Assembly: GCA_017163975.1 (NCBI GenBank)
Contig: JAFFSR010000033.1
Location: 328,501-392,500, forward strand
DNA length: 64,000 nucleotides
From: Anastatus disparis
Lineage: Eukaryota > Arthropoda > Insecta > Hymenoptera > Eupelmidae
Reading direction: 5' to 3'
Shown: positions 1 to 11,129 of the stretch, one piece after another
Layout: each line of letters starts with the position of its first letter
Position numbering within the stretch: the first letter of the stretch is position 1
Notes under the pieces: model-generated
What the model was told of the DNA's origin: nothing
The model's database searches: none
What the model saw: the letters and a program-made list of their open reading frames with translations, nothing else
Translations under genes and position numbers: made by a program

Positions 1-666
1 TCATGGAAAATATTTTATAGTTAAATAATTGATGATTAATCATTTTATTAATTTTCAAAAAAAAAAAGGAAAAATTTAAATCCAAAGAAATTTTATGAAA
101 TATTTATAGCACTGAAGAGCCCTCTTACTAACGAAAGGGTAATTCTAAGTTAAAGATTTCAAAACAGCAATTATGTGAAATGTTATATTATACAAGCAAC
201 AAGAAATTACATTGAAAACTATAAGATAATGGTATAATTCGGTATAAATGTATGCAAATTCAAAGAGAAATAACATGGATGTATCGAAGACAAGCGATTG
301 ACATTTTTATATAATTAGTAGAAGAATTTTCTATTGTTATTTATGGTCAAATACAAAAATATGTAAATATCAATAAGAGGATTTATAAAATATTGTAAAG
401 GTTGATATAAACACTGACGTATCCGTGCAGTGTACACACACGTATATACAATTTTTAGCATTATTTCAATAATTTATTTTACATTTTATAGAATATTTTA
501 TGTTTTTAATATTATCTATTCTATGAATTTTGATCACTATATATGTTATTAAATTATGGAAAATAAAATAACAAGTTTTTTAATTTGAATCTATTCTATT
601 CCCTAAAGGTGTTTAAAAAAATTATCTATAATCAAATATACACGCACATATATATTAGTCATATAC
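1..666. other. AT-rich DNA without a recognised feature
   Basis: No ORF of note, no terminal inverted repeat and no recognisable gene fragment were seen. The base composition is strongly AT-biased with simple A/T runs, like most non-element DNA in this window. Confidence 0.6.
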
Positions 667-818
667 CCAACTTGGGCGTACGAAGGATTTATGTGAGCGA
701 GACTAATGTTTTTGGCATGAGCAGTAGTCGGTCGAGGGCTTTAACCCGAGACTAACTGTATTCAAGCTATAAAACATTAGTCGAGGTCATATGTATCCTT
801 CATTAACTCAACGTTGGG
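667..818. mobile_element. short foldback MITE with TA target duplication
   Basis: The two ends, CCCAACTTGGGCGTACGAAG and the complement of the right end (CCCAACGTTGAG...GAAGGAT), form an imperfect inverted repeat over roughly 45 bases per arm. TA lies directly outside both ends (665-666 and 819-820), as expected for Tc1/mariner-type (IS630) insertion. It has no coding capacity. The superfamily is inferred from the TA duplication only. Confidence 0.5.
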
Positions 819-916
819 TAGATGATTTTATGTTATTGTAGGTGCTATGAGTACACCTTCCCTAGCTATAGCTGACTTTTCATAAATATTTGTTAATAAT
901 ATTTGAGTTGATTATG

Positions 917-2031
917 TGTAAAGCCCGTTATTATTAAGGACCAAATGCCTTAACATTCGGGGCTTTGCACTGGGTTAATAGGATAAGGATGTGGGATCTT
1001 GGATTGGCTCCTTATTGATTAATTAAATCCAATAAATTCACAATATAATATACGACAGTAATCTAGCGCTTAACAAAGAATTACTTGCTTGTAGCACGTG
1101 CTAGGCCTTTCGCCACTTGTGCTACGAGCAAGCGTGTCTCGATGCTGAGAGAGCTAATCCAAGAGTGACGAGAGTCACAAGCTCCTCGCACTGCCTGCAT
1201 CAGCTCTCCTAGGTCTCTTTCCCACTCTTCTAACTTACTAGGAGAGTATCACAACTCCGGATCACGGATTTTGCTCAAACTGTGTAATAAGTTTCCAAAT
1301 GTCAAAATATGAAAGGAAACAGAATTTTAGACACCAACGCTCAATATTTCCCTAGTTATAGACAATTATAGAAAATCACTAAAAAAGTTACTAGATTTTT
1401 AAACGCATATAGTTCTTTAGAATTGATAGCTAGAAGCTTGGAACTTTTTTAAAATGAAAGCTGAACCCAAATCCTTTCGAATTCGTAGTTATAGCATGTC
1501 AAAATATTATTTTTTTCTCAAAGTTATAGCGTAATAAACATTAGACCCAATTTCAGCTTTTTTTATTAATTAATGTTTTAAAAAGAAAAATCAGGTCCAA
1601 TGTTTATCACGCTATAACTTTGTGAAAAAATAATATTTTGACATGCTTTAACTACTATTTCGGAAGGATTTGAGCTCAGCTTTCATTTAAAAAAAGTTTC
1701 AAGCTTCTAGCTATCAATGCTAAGGAACTATATGCGTTTAAAAATCTAGTAACTTTTTTAGTGATTTTCTTTAATTGCCCATAACTAGGGAAATATTGAG
1801 CGTTGGTGTCTAAAATTCTATTTCTTTTCATATTTTGACATTTGGAAACTTATCACAAAGTTTGAGCAAAATCCGTGATTCGGAGATGTGATACTCTCCT
1901 AGTTAGTAGAAGAGAGGCGTGTACATACATACGCGCGCTTGCATGTTCAACCACTTTGATCTTTTTGGTGTTTGCGCGCGCAGTTTTTAGTATCGTGCAG
2001 TTTCAGGGCTGTACATACTCGGGTGCTCACA
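917..2031 (-). mobile_element. LTR copy 1 (gypsy-like), split by a foldback
   Basis: On the - strand this begins TGTGAGCACCC (at 2031) and ends with ...TTTACA (at 917). The part around 1050-1232 and 1906-2031 is closely similar to 14500-14670 plus 15373-15544 and to 40780-41048, so these are three copies of one LTR family. On the - strand the bases just before the LTR read GAGAGGCAA, a possible polypurine tract, which would make this the 3' LTR of the element to its right. The left third (917-1045) resembles copy 3 rather than copy 2, so the LTRs are mosaic. Copies 1 and 2 show no matching flanking duplication, and it is not certain they belong to the same insertion. Confidence 0.6.
1238..1902. 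mobile_element. foldback element, family A (copy A1), TTA duplication
   Basis: A 665-bp near-complete foldback begins CTAGGAGAGTATCACA and ends TGTGATACTCTCCTAG (the arms differ at a few bases). TTA flanks it at 1235-1237 and 1903-1905. Inner arms share blocks such as TTTGAGCAAAATCCGTGATT and CTAGTAACTTTTTTAGTG with copies at 35846-36985 and 55121-55555. No transposase is encoded, so it must have been mobilised in trans. The 3-bp TWA duplication is like PIF/Harbinger, but the terminal motif is not the usual one, so the superfamily is left open. Confidence 0.75.
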
Positions 2032-2275
2032 TTGCCTCTCAAAATTAAAATTAATTTTGAATATTAATTGATTGAAAAATGTGAATAAATCTATTTTATT
2101 TTTACATGCGCGAATATCTAAATTGCGCGCACAAACACCCAAAATTCACTTAAAACCACCCCGATGTTGGGATATGCCCCCTAAAATAAAATATGATTTT
2201 TTCATTGAGGTAAAAATAAAATATACTCTTTTCCTTTTTTATTCAAATTTGAAAATATAACTTTATTTCATTTAA

Positions 2276-2851
2276 CCCTTTTGTGCATATAAGGAACTGA
2301 CAATCATAACGTTTCTGAAACTAGAAAATTTCGATGTCCGGCATCGAGCTGAATCCAAATCTGGAGTCAGATTTTCGAAATTATAATAATTAGGCCCAAT
2401 ACCGAGGGGGCCCACTCTTAAAATGCAAAGTTTTGAAAAATAAAAAATACCATCGTATTCTACACAAAATTTTAAGAAAAAATCATTCTTGTCATTTTTT
2501 TGATAAGACACACCAATTTCGAGTAAAAAATTATTGAATTTCTAGGATATCGGACCCCTGAGTAAAAGCAGACTCAATATCCTACACGTTCAATAATTTT
2601 TTACTCGAAATTGGTGTGTCTAATCAGAAAAATGATAAAAACAATTTCTTCTTGAAATTTTACGCAGAATACGTTGGTATTTTTTGTTTTTCAAAATATT
2701 CAATTTTGATATTGGGCCCCCTCGGTATTGGGCCCAATTATTATAATTTCGAAAATCTGACTCCAGATTTGGATTCAGCTCGATGGCGGACATCGAAATT
2801 TTCTAGTTTCAGAAACGTTATGATTGTCAGTTCCTTATATGCACGAAAGGG
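2276..2851. mobile_element. piggyBac-like MITE (TTAA duplication)
   Basis: Long inverted repeats run from CCCTTTTGTGCATATAAGG to the complementary CCTTATATGCACGAAAGGG, with TTAA at 2272-2275 and 2852-2855. TTAA targets combined with ends starting CCC(T) are typical of piggyBac-type elements. The arms are about 240 bp each with a short centre near 2520-2600. Each arm is open in one frame and gives two look-alike ~79-residue reading frames on opposite strands, which are artefacts of the repeat. It lies in the 3' untranslated part of the gypsy-like element. Confidence 0.65.
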
Positions 2852-3302
2852 TTAAACAAAAAAAAAACTTTCTTTCATCTAATTGTTTTTAAATTTAATT
2901 TTAATTTTTTCTATATTTAATGACTTTAGTTTCTTTTTTGATTTTTACATTTATCATTAATTGACGAGAAATGAAGTCTTTCATTTTATTCTGAACTTAA
3001 ATTTATTTATTTTACAACTTAACCTAATTATTTCTATTCTATTTAATTTAATTCAAAAATAAATTTGTTTCTTTTTAACGCAACTTAACATTATTTTTCT
3101 TTAATTTTCACTTCTTTCTTCTATTCTACCTTTTTTCTTTTTCTTCCGCTATTTTTTGTCTTAGTACATTTTTGGTTTTTATCTTTGACCTCTACTGTAC
3201 TATAAGTGTAAGAGCGCATAAATACGTTATTACTACATAGCTACTGTACTATGCGTTACTTATTTATTTTTTCTGCATTCTTTCGCTTTTTAATATTTTT
3301 AC
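2852..3302. other. AT-rich gap, probably gypsy 3' non-coding DNA
   Basis: The sequence is T-rich with no ORF or inverted repeat. Its position between the integrase region and LTR copy 1 suggests it is the 3' non-coding part of the - strand retroelement. This is inferred from context only. Confidence 0.35.
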
Positions 3303-3305
3303 TTA

Positions 3306-4837
3306 CCAGGAGAGGCTATGAGCTTATGGTCACAGATCTTGATGAAACTTTGGGATATGTTTTCAGGTACCGAAATATGATTAAAGCCAGAGCGATACGG
3401 TCTAACGCTTCGAAAAACTGAAATTATAGACGTTTCTAGTCTTATTTTAAGAAAAATGTAAAAAAATGCTCCTAATTGAAGTGTAAATAATTCAGTCTAG
3501 AAATGTCTTAAATAAATTAACAGAAACTAAAATAAAAGTAGAGAAAGAAAGCTTTAATTTCCCGTATTGAGAATCGAGAAATAATAACACAGGCCAACAA
3601 AATTTGACTTATTTTTGGAAACTAAAACTCTAATATACATTTCCGAAGGTTTTTGGTGCGCTGAATCTGAATCTGGGCTTAACATTGCTCTATCACGTCC
3701 AGTTTTCGAGATATCCTAACCTAAAAGTTCAATAAACTCTGTTTTTCTACTTTTTTATGTTATGAAACGTGGTAATGAAAGGTATTTTCTAAAAACGTAA
3801 TAGGTGCATCTAAAAGTAGCACTCGTACTATTTATAATCAATTTTTAACTGTCCTAATATCTTTTTATTTCACTGAGATATCGTAATTTGTAATGTGTGT
3901 CTCGCCAATATTTCCAGATACCGAGCAAAAGCCTTCGTGCCATATGATTTATGCGTCGATGAATTTATATGAATTTATATGAATTTTATAATATTCTTTA
4001 TCCCAAATAAATATTTAGGAATATATATTTAATATCCATTTGATCCAAACATGCAATATTTTTTATTGGTTTCAAATGACCATGATACATAATTCAAGAA
4101 GTTTAATGTAAATGGTGAATTATCGAGAGTCACAAATTTCAAGTTATGATATCTCAGTGAAAAAAAAAGATATTAGGACAATTAAAAATTGATTATAAAT
4201 AGTATGAGTGCTACTTTTAGACGCATCTATTAAATTTTTGGAAAAACCTTTGATTATCAGGTTTCGTAACATCAAAAAAGTAGAAATACAGCGTTTATCG
4301 AACTTTTAGGTTAGGATATCTCGAAAATTCGACATGATAGAGCAACTATGAGCCCAGATTTTGATTGAACGCACCAAAAACCTTCAGGAAAATATATTAG
4401 AGTTTCAGTTTCCTGACCCGCGTTGACCTGTGTAATTAGAACCAGAGATATGTCTGTTCAAAGTTAAGCAGCAAGAATCACTGTCCTTCAGAATTTAGAT
4501 GATTTTTGGTACTTTCTTGCTGCTTAACTTTGAACAGACATATCTCTGGTTCTAATTATTATTTCTCAATTCTCATAACGGCAAATTAAATCTTCCTTTC
4601 TCTACTTTTATTTTAGTTTCTGTTAATTTATTAAAGACATTTCTAGACTGAATTATTTACAGTTCAATTAGGAGCATTTTTTTACATTTTTCTTAAAATA
4701 AGACTAGAAACGTCTATAATTTCAGTTTTTCGAAGCGTTAGACCGTACCTCTCTGGCTTTAATCATATTTTGGTACCTGAAAACATATCTCAAAGTTTCA
4801 TCAAGATCTGTGACCCGAAGCTCATAGCCTCTCCTGG
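3306..4837. mobile_element. foldback element, family A (copy A2), carrying a nested foldback
   Basis: The ends read CCAGGAGAGGCTATGAGCTT and AAGCTCATAGCCTCTCCTGG, a 20-base perfect inverted repeat. TTA lies at 3303-3305 and 4838-4840. The outer arms (3306-3587 and 4433-4837) are nearly identical to the 14673-15369 copy, including the block GTCTAACGCTTCGAAAAACT. A second foldback sits inside at 3588-4432. The insertion lies just beyond the integrase end of the gypsy-like element. Confidence 0.75.
3588..4432. mobile_element. nested foldback, TAA duplication, ends CACAGG(C/T)CAAC
   Basis: This 845-bp inverted-repeat element begins CACAGGCCAAC and ends GTTGACCTGTG, with TAA on both sides (3585-3587, 4433-4435). 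Its arms share blocks such as GGTTAGGATATCTCGAAAA. It interrupts family-A copy A2, so it arrived later. TAA is a PIF/Harbinger-compatible target. No protein is encoded. Confidence 0.65.
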
Positions 4838-5079
4838 TTAGTTTAAAATAATATTTGACTATATTATTTTTGCCTTAAATGCTTATAGAACAGTTTTAAG
4901 TGTTCTATATGGGACTTTTCACGTTTTTATTTTTTATAAATACAATAAATTAAATTTATTATTTTTATTTATTTTAATCATTAGCCTCGTAGAACGGTTT
5001 AAAGTGTTCTATATGGAACTTTCGACGTTTTCCATATCATTTAATAGATATGTGTCTAGGGCTATAATTTTTTTTATTA

Positions 5080-6010
5080 TATACGGGCCTTCGTATATTT
5101 AAAAAAATTTAGCGATTTTGTCGTCTTCTGCATTTGAGACGTTTAATGATTTTAATAAAACTTTATCATTTATATTAAATTGATAATGTTCATTTTTTGC
5201 GTTTTTTAATTTCGCTCTATTTTTTATTTTTTTGTGCATTGTCTCTTTTGCTTAAAAAATTTTCCTTTCGTATGGGATGTCTGTATTTTTTAATTTAAAA
5301 TACTTTTCCCATACTCTTATTGGTTTTATGCCCATATGCAATTCATTTGGCTAAAAACCTGTTGTTTCATGGGTAGTTTCATTCATTATGCTCTGAATTT
5401 TTTGCATATATGAAACTCATGATTTATGTAATTCATTTACATATGTTCTAAAGAATCTGCCCAATTCACGATGGATTCTTTCTACCATGTTACTTTGTGG
5501 ATGTCTTATGCTAGAGTAAATAATTTTAATGTTTTCATTATTTAGCTTTTTTATCCATTTTTTGGATGCAAATTGGGTACCATGGTCAGTCATTGTTGAC
5601 TGTGGTTTACCATGATTCGGTACATAATCATTAAAAAATTTTCTGATTGTTGTTAATGTATTGGCCTTTTTGATAGGGTACATTACAACGTATTTAGAAA
5701 ATACATCTATGGATGTTAGTATATACTTAACACCTCCTATAAATGTTGGCAGAGGACCATAAAAGTCAATTGATAATTTCTCATTTTTATTATTGATTAT
5801 AATTGGTTGCATTTCTGCATTATATTTAACGGTTAAATGCTTTGTCTTTTGACATGTTAAGCAAGGTTTTGAAAAGTCATAAACGTGCTTTTTTAATTTA
5901 GGAGCCGTAAAACTTTCTATTAATATTAGATATGTCTTTTTAGGACCAATATGACCGTAAAAATTATGAATTTCAATTATTAAATATTTTAATAATGATT
6001 CAGGTATTAT
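5080..6010 (-). pseudogene. gypsy integrase (zinc-binding and DDE domains)
   Basis: Integrase inserts the retroelement cDNA into the genome. On the - strand a zinc-binding H-x3-H/C-x2-C segment comes first (EIHNFYGHIG, then CLTCQKTKH, around 5990-5850). The DDE core follows, with the first Asp in LSIDFYGPLP, the second in TMTDHGTQF and the Glu in NMVERIHREL, in the order and spacing of Ty3/gypsy integrases. The core reads openly from 5812 to 5417. Past that, the C-terminal part continues (THETTGF, then NELHMGIKP) through stop codons near 5355 and 5250. It is followed on the left by family-A copy A2. All three catalytic acidic residues are still present, but the pol frame as a whole is broken. 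Confidence 0.85.
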
Positions 6011-6097
6011 TATTTGTGAACCTGCTTCACTTGTTTTTTATAATAAGTTATTTTCACATTTATAATGATTTTTTATCGTATAATTATTTAAATTATT

Positions 6098-6670
6098 TTA
6101 TTTGTTTTTTACTTTGATGCAATATGCATCATCTTTTTGTGCTTTTGTCAAACTTTTTAGCAATTTTCCTAATTGCTTATTTACTTTTAATTTGTTTTTA
6201 ATATTGGCTATTAATATTTCATTTTCATCATATTCTGGTTTATTCGATGCTTGTCTGCTTAAGAAATCTGCAGCTGCATTTATCTTTCCAGGTATATATT
6301 CTGATTTTATATTAAAGTCTTGAATGGATAAAGTCCAACTCCTTAACCTATAATTGTTAAATTTGCATTTATTTATGAAAGTGATGGCTTCATGATCTGT
6401 TCTGACTATAATTTCATTGGCACCTCTGAGATAAGTGTCCAATTTATGTAAGGACCATACCACAGCTAATAACTCTTTTTCGGTAGTGAAGTAATTTAAT
6501 TCACTACCTTTTAGAGTTCTGCTTATGAAACAGACTATATTTTCACGATTATATTCATCTAATTGCGATAAAATTGCTGTTATTGCATAATCGCTTGCAT
6601 CCATTGTTAATATAAACGGTTTATTTATATTTACGAATTTTAAAATTATGTTTTTATCAAGCTTTTTCAT
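6098..6670 (-). pseudogene. gypsy RNase H domain
   Basis: This degrades the RNA strand during reverse transcription. The open stretch of 190 codons contains the RNase H signature residues of gypsy pol: the first Asp in LTMDASDYA, Glu in FTTEKELLAV and Asp in IVRTDHEA, followed by YIPGKINAAADFLSR, the usual end of the domain. The next ~40 residues are the linker to integrase. It continues from the RT connection segment at 6667-6918 with overlapping frames, which suggests a frameshift between them. The frame is short of being part of one intact polyprotein. Confidence 0.85.
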
Positions 6671-7634
6671 TTCAGCTTGTTTATGTTTTCAAAGGCTTTT
6701 TGCTGTCTTGCCCCGCATTCATAAGGCACATTTTTTCTTAATAAACCTATCAATGGTAAAATTTCATTTGCATAACCTTTTGCGAATTTTGTATAAAAAT
6801 TTACAAATCCCAAAAATGCTTGCAATTCTTTTACACTCTTCGGTGTTTTAAAGTGTTTAATTGATTTAATTTTTTCTGGATCAGGTGTGATTCCTATTGG
6901 TGCTATCCAATCTCCCAAAAATTCTATTTTTTGTTTTAAGAAATTTGATTTTTTTAAATTAAATGTAAGATTGTACTTTATTGCTTTTTTAAATAATTTC
7001 TCTAAATGACTTTAATGTTCCCCGAATGTAGATGATCTTATGTGCGAATCATCTACAAATGCTAGTACAAATTCTTGCATATCTTTTATTACGTTATCTA
7101 GCCCTCTTGACAATGCGGCGCTACTGGTTTTTATGCCAAATGCAACTACGTTGAATTCATATACCTTGTTGTCAATTTTAAACGCCGTATATTTTTTGTT
7201 TGGCTCGGTTAATTCAATTTGTCAGTTCGAGCTAGTTAAATCTAGGCTGGACATGAAATTTTTTTCTTTACATCTAAGAAAAATTTCATTGATTGAAGGT
7301 GGCGCTTCGTAATCATCAATTATTTTTCCGTTTAGTTTACGAGCATCTAAACACAGCCTTACAGTTCCATCTTTTTTTATAACTGTGACTACAGAACTTA
7401 TATAAGGGCTTTTTGATCTCCTTATAATTCCTAATTCTTCCATTTTTTCTATCTCTTTTAATACCTTATCTCTGTGATTTATTGGAGTAGGGTACGGTTT
7501 AGAATAAAATGGATGATCATCTTTTAATTTGATCTCATGCTGATATGACCTCAATAAACCTGGAGCCTTTCTAAACACTTTGCTATAATTTTGTAAAAAT
7601 AATATTAATTCTTGTTTTTGGGTGATTGTGATAT
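6667..7634 (-). pseudogene. gypsy reverse transcriptase, with stops
   Basis: From right to left the - strand encodes the RT N-terminus (LILFLQNYSKVF, then GLLRSYQHEIKL), the palm segment EKMEELGIIRRSKSPYISSV and KDGTVRLCLDARKLN, and SSLDLTS. The next codon group should be a WQI motif but reads TGA-Q-I at about 7222, a nonsense change. Reading on in the same frame gives the fingers/palm block VVAFGIKTSSAAL and the catalytic box FVDD near 7050. The thumb and connection region (FLGDWIAPIGITPDPEKI, KELQAFLGFVNFYTKFAKG) follows at 6918-6667 after another break. The catalytic aspartates remain. Confidence 0.85.
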
Positions 7635-7651
7635 CGTCAGGTGGGAGGAAG

Positions 7652-7815
7652 AAGGTTACGATTCGAAATTGGCCACAAAAAAGTAACGATTCGGATAAAG
7701 CCACAAAAAGGTTCAGATTCGAAATTGGCCACAAAAAAGTTACGATTCGGATAAAGCCACAAAAAGGTTCAGATTCGGGTTTAGCCACAAAAAGGTTACG
7801 ATTCGGCTGCTTATT
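7652..7815. repeat. subterminal 28-bp tandem array, left end
   Basis: About six units alternate between GTTACGATTCGG-type and GTTCAGATTCGA-type, each followed by (A/G)(T/A)AAAGCCACAAAAAG or AATTGGCCACAAAAAA. The unit is 28 bp and the alternation makes a 56-bp higher-order period. Because 28 is not a multiple of three, several frames run open through it and give spurious protein repeats on both strands. Confidence 0.8.
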
Positions 7816-8165
7816 TTTTCCTTTGATGTTTTGGATGAGAACCGCTGTTGAAAACATAAGAGTTTGTCTCCTATATCTTAAGTACTCATAAATATTATAA
7901 TTATGTTTTAATTTTTTTCATGAAGAGGCAATTTTGTAAACCTATAGTTTTCAATTTAGTGAGTATGAATCATATATTGAAATATATTATTACTTTTTAT
8001 AATCTTATTAAATTAAAATTAATTGATTTATTTCATAAATTAAAAATTTCTTTACTTTAACGTTATCAATGTAAGAATAAAAAATTCACAAATTTTATAA
8101 TTTAATAAAAATTCGCAAACATTGGTTAAATTGACGTGAAATTGTTTTTATATATATATATATAT

Positions 8166-9441
8166 TGTAACGTTTTTCCCTTTCGGGAGGGGGAAATACG
8201 TGTAACTCCTGTTGCCAGACGCTTCAGCGAGTTACCAGGGTAAGATCGGCAGGAGTTGGAGGGATTGGACGGCGGAATATGAAGGATAGTAACCGGGTAG
8301 TACACGTTTGTTTATACTGTAGAGTACCTTGGCTTTATTGTACTCATTGCCATCTTACAACGACGTGTATAAAATAAAAATATAATATTTTTGATAACAA
8401 AACTAAACCCTACCATTTATATAATACTAATCACTAACCTAACCTTAATATGTGTACAATGAGAAAGTGTTATGTTGCGGTTTATATTGGCCACTTGACG
8501 GCTTGTGAAAGTTTCAATAGAAAATAATAACTTGGTTTACGTTAAATGAAATTAATGAATTTAATATAGAGAAAAAAAAAGAAATGAATAGAATTGACTT
8601 TTCAACTAAAAAGAAAGTGCAAGTGGCTTTACTAATTATGTCTTTGGCTTAAATTGATTTCGGCCTGGCCGGTCGGTTTTGCGTCGGTGGCCGTTTCCTG
8701 TAAAACAAACAAAAACGGGAAACCAAAAGATTAATTAAGATTTAAACTAATTATTAAATAAATGCGCGACAACTAAATAATAATTTAATACGCTGTAACT
8801 AAAACTACGGTAAGATTGGGTGGCGGCACCCTTACTCTAATTATAACTAAGAAAATACGGTCGGACGGGGTCCTTTTAACAAATGCGCGTAAATAATGCA
8901 ATGGGTGGACGACACCCTTAAATTGAATTAATGCGGTTATGAAGTTTGATCAAGATTTTGGGTGGACGACACCCTTAAATTCAACGGCGCAACGGTAGGT
9001 ATGCGGCGGGCAAAAGCGGCTAGTGTATGCTCTTAGGTAACATAGATATGCGCCTGTGTGCACACTTGACGCATCTCTATAATACCTGTCTATGCATTAG
9101 AGTGTAGACCTGTGTGCTCACTTGATCTATCCTCGTATGCAAGAGAGAGAGAAAAGCTCTACCTAAGCTGTGGTGTTCCACAAGCCAAGGTAGCCAGCTA
9201 CTATCGGTCTCACTCTCTCTTAGCCTTGTGTGCTCACTTAGGTAAAGAGAGAGAGAGGGCTATAGTCTACACTGCTTGCTTAGCTGTGCTTCTCGGCCTC
9301 TTATATACTCCGGCCTCATTTTTCTTAATGCGTGTAGCGGCGCTTGGGGCTGCCACCTGGCGGTTGAGCTCAGAACTATTGTTTTGTAGTAGCTTGGCCG
9401 TCAGGCGGGAAGTTTGAATGCGTGAGTATGTATACTCGTCG

Positions 9442-9443
<2 letters not shown>
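8166..9443. mobile_element. probable solo LTR inside a TA microsatellite
   Basis: A 1278-bp, much more GC-rich block begins TGTAACGTTTTTCCC and ends ACTCGTCGCA, i.e. TG...CA, and is bounded on both sides by (TA)n. The simplest reading is insertion of an LTR element into a TA microsatellite (target duplication ATAT or similar, unresolvable inside the repeat), followed by LTR-LTR recombination. Inside are three copies of a potential hairpin GGGTGG(A/C)(C/G)G(A/G)CACCC near 8818, 8904 and 8960, and tracts of (GA)n. The reading frame at 9112-9417 shows no homology I recognise and is not called. The LTR family is unknown. Confidence 0.5.

Positions 9444-9522
<79 letters not shown>
9444..9522. repeat. 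(TA)n-(TG)n compound microsatellite
   Basis: About 23 TA units are followed by about 15 TG units, immediately adjacent to the solo LTR end; a shorter TA run lies at 8150-8165 on the other side. Confidence 0.95.
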
Positions 9523-9524
<2 letters not shown>

Positions 9525-10187
9525 GGAAGGCTTTATATAGTGAAAATATTCATCAACAAATACAATTTAAATTATGAGTCTCTAAGTAAAAAATCAATCA
9601 TTAAATTTGACAATAAAAACATATTGACTAGATGTTACGATTGATTATTAGCTATCGATGCTGATAAAGCGAAAGATTCACGTATCCTCATGGAAAAAGA
9701 TTTAATTCCTGCCAAATACCATAAATTCTATAAAAATTTATTACGTTGAAATATATATATGATTATTAATTTAATAAATATATTTATATTTATATAAAAA
9801 ATACTGTTAAGAATCGTTCATTTTGTTAGCATTGCCTAACAGTGTCAATCAATTTTAAATTAATTTTTAATAATTTTATGTCACTTTTTAATAAGTATGT
9901 TTAAATCATTTTTATAATATTTTCATGAAATATTTTAAAAGTAATTTTTGTTTTCTTTAACAATTATTTTTAAATTAATTCAGTAAATAATTTAAAACAA
10001 TTATTACAGTATTCTTTTAAATTCATCAAAAAAGCGAAGATAACGTTATTATAGAAGGAATTTTACAATTGATTGCTTTTTTATGGAAAATATGAAAAAA
10101 TAATTCTCATATTTATGAGTGCTTAGATATCGGAGATAAATTCTTATGTTTTCAACAGCGGTTCTCATCCAAAACATCAAAGGAAAA

Positions 10188-10407
10188 AATAAGCAGCCGA
10201 ATCGTAACCTTTTTGTGGCTAAACCCGAATCTGAACCTTTTTGTGGCTTTATCCGAATCGTAACTTTTTTGTGGCCAATTTCGAATCTGAACCTTTTTGT
10301 GGCTTTATCCGAATCGTAACTTTTTTGTGGCCAATTTCGAATCTGAACCTTTTTGTGGCTTTATCCGAATCGTTACTTTTTTGTGGCCAATTTCGAATCG
10401 TAACCTA
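10188..10407. repeat. subterminal 28-bp tandem array, right end
   Basis: This is the inverted counterpart of the array at 7652-7815, made of CTTTTTGTGGCTTTATCCGAATCGTAAC and CTTTTTTGTGGCCAATTTCGAATCTGAAC units. It has about two more units than the left array, so the arrays have changed copy number independently since insertion. Confidence 0.8.
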
Positions 10408-10428
10408 ACTCCTCCCACCTGACGATAT

Positions 10429-11128
10429 TATCACATTTGTTTATTTTATTATGAATCTCATCATTTGTGAGTTCAGTTATATTAAAATAATTTTCAAAAT
10501 TGAGAATTCGATGATTCTCGTTTTCTGTTATGAAGTTATATGAATTGTGGTCATTTTCGCCTTCATATACTTCTTTTATTTGCATAGCTTAGTATACTAA
10601 AGAACTTATTTGTTTATTTGTGTAAGATAAATTTATATCCTTACTGTTAACTATTATTAATATCTCTTTTAGCAATGTATTTATAATCATGCCCAAAGCC
10701 TTTTGAGTATCATATCTGATGATAACATTTTTGACTAGTTCAAGAATTATTAGATATATTAATTTAATTTCTGCATTTTTAAATATTGTATTTAATAAAA
10801 TTTGCCTTTTTATTCTAGTAGTTTTAGTACCAGTTGCTGTTTTTATACATTTTCCTGTAACTGGCAATAGAGGGCAGTTTTTAAATGTTTTGTAATTTTG
10901 GAAATAAAATTGCTCAGATATGCAAGTAACTTCGCTACCTGAGTCAATTAAAGCTTTAATCTTAATATTTTCCAATTGAATATTTATTTCTGGGCAACAA
11001 ATAATTTTATTTTCAGAATCTTCTGGGTTTAAATCATGGGTTAATTCATTCTTAATGTCTTCTTGCATATGTATTATTAATTTAGGGGGTTGATTTTCAG
11101 TTGCATCCTTACCCCTTGTTTTATTCAC
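10429..11128 (-). pseudogene. gypsy aspartic protease region
   Basis: This retropepsin would cleave the gag-pol polyprotein. The - strand frame from 11128 contains the active-site motif ALIDSGSEVTCIS (catalytic Asp in D-S-G) about 60 codons in, preceded by ENKIICCPEINIQLENIKI, the usual strand before the flap, and followed by a retropepsin-like second half (TRIKRQILLN, then VIIRYDTQKALGM). It ends at a TAG near 10589. A second frame (10585-10437) continues toward RT and is cut by the TIR element at 10424. The catalytic triad DSG is preserved, and the break before RT may be a frameshift or genuine decay. Confidence 0.7.
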
Positions 11129-11129
11129 C

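Larger units (their letters stand above)
7635..10424. mobile_element. 2.8-kb TIR element with subterminal arrays, inserted in gypsy pol
   Basis: The ends are CGTCAGGTGGGAGG and the complementary CCTCCCACCTGACG, flanked by ATAT on both sides (7631-7634 and 10425-10428). Removing the element and one ATAT rejoins the protease-side and RT-side frames of the gypsy polyprotein without a shift, which supports the boundaries. The inverted repeats extend about 250-300 bp inward and consist largely of 28-bp tandem units. The interior carries a solo LTR in a TA microsatellite and otherwise AT-rich DNA. No transposase was found, so it is non-autonomous. A 4-bp duplication with long repetitive TIRs does not identify a superfamily for me. 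Confidence 0.75.

Noticed and set aside
2272..2855. Two similar ~79-residue frames on opposite strands
   Set aside because: They are the two arms of one inverted repeat (piggyBac-like MITE), so the similarity reflects the palindrome and not a gene pair.
7622..7891. Open frames with repeated KATKRFRFEIGHKK-like or LFVAL-like peptides
   Set aside because: They are translations of the 28-bp subterminal array; both strands are open and the peptide changes phase with each unit. The - strand frame is also fused to real RT downstream only because the array happens to lack stops.
9112..9417. 101-codon frame in the solo-LTR-like block
   Set aside because: No recognised motif, contains simple GA repeats, and lies in a probable LTR.
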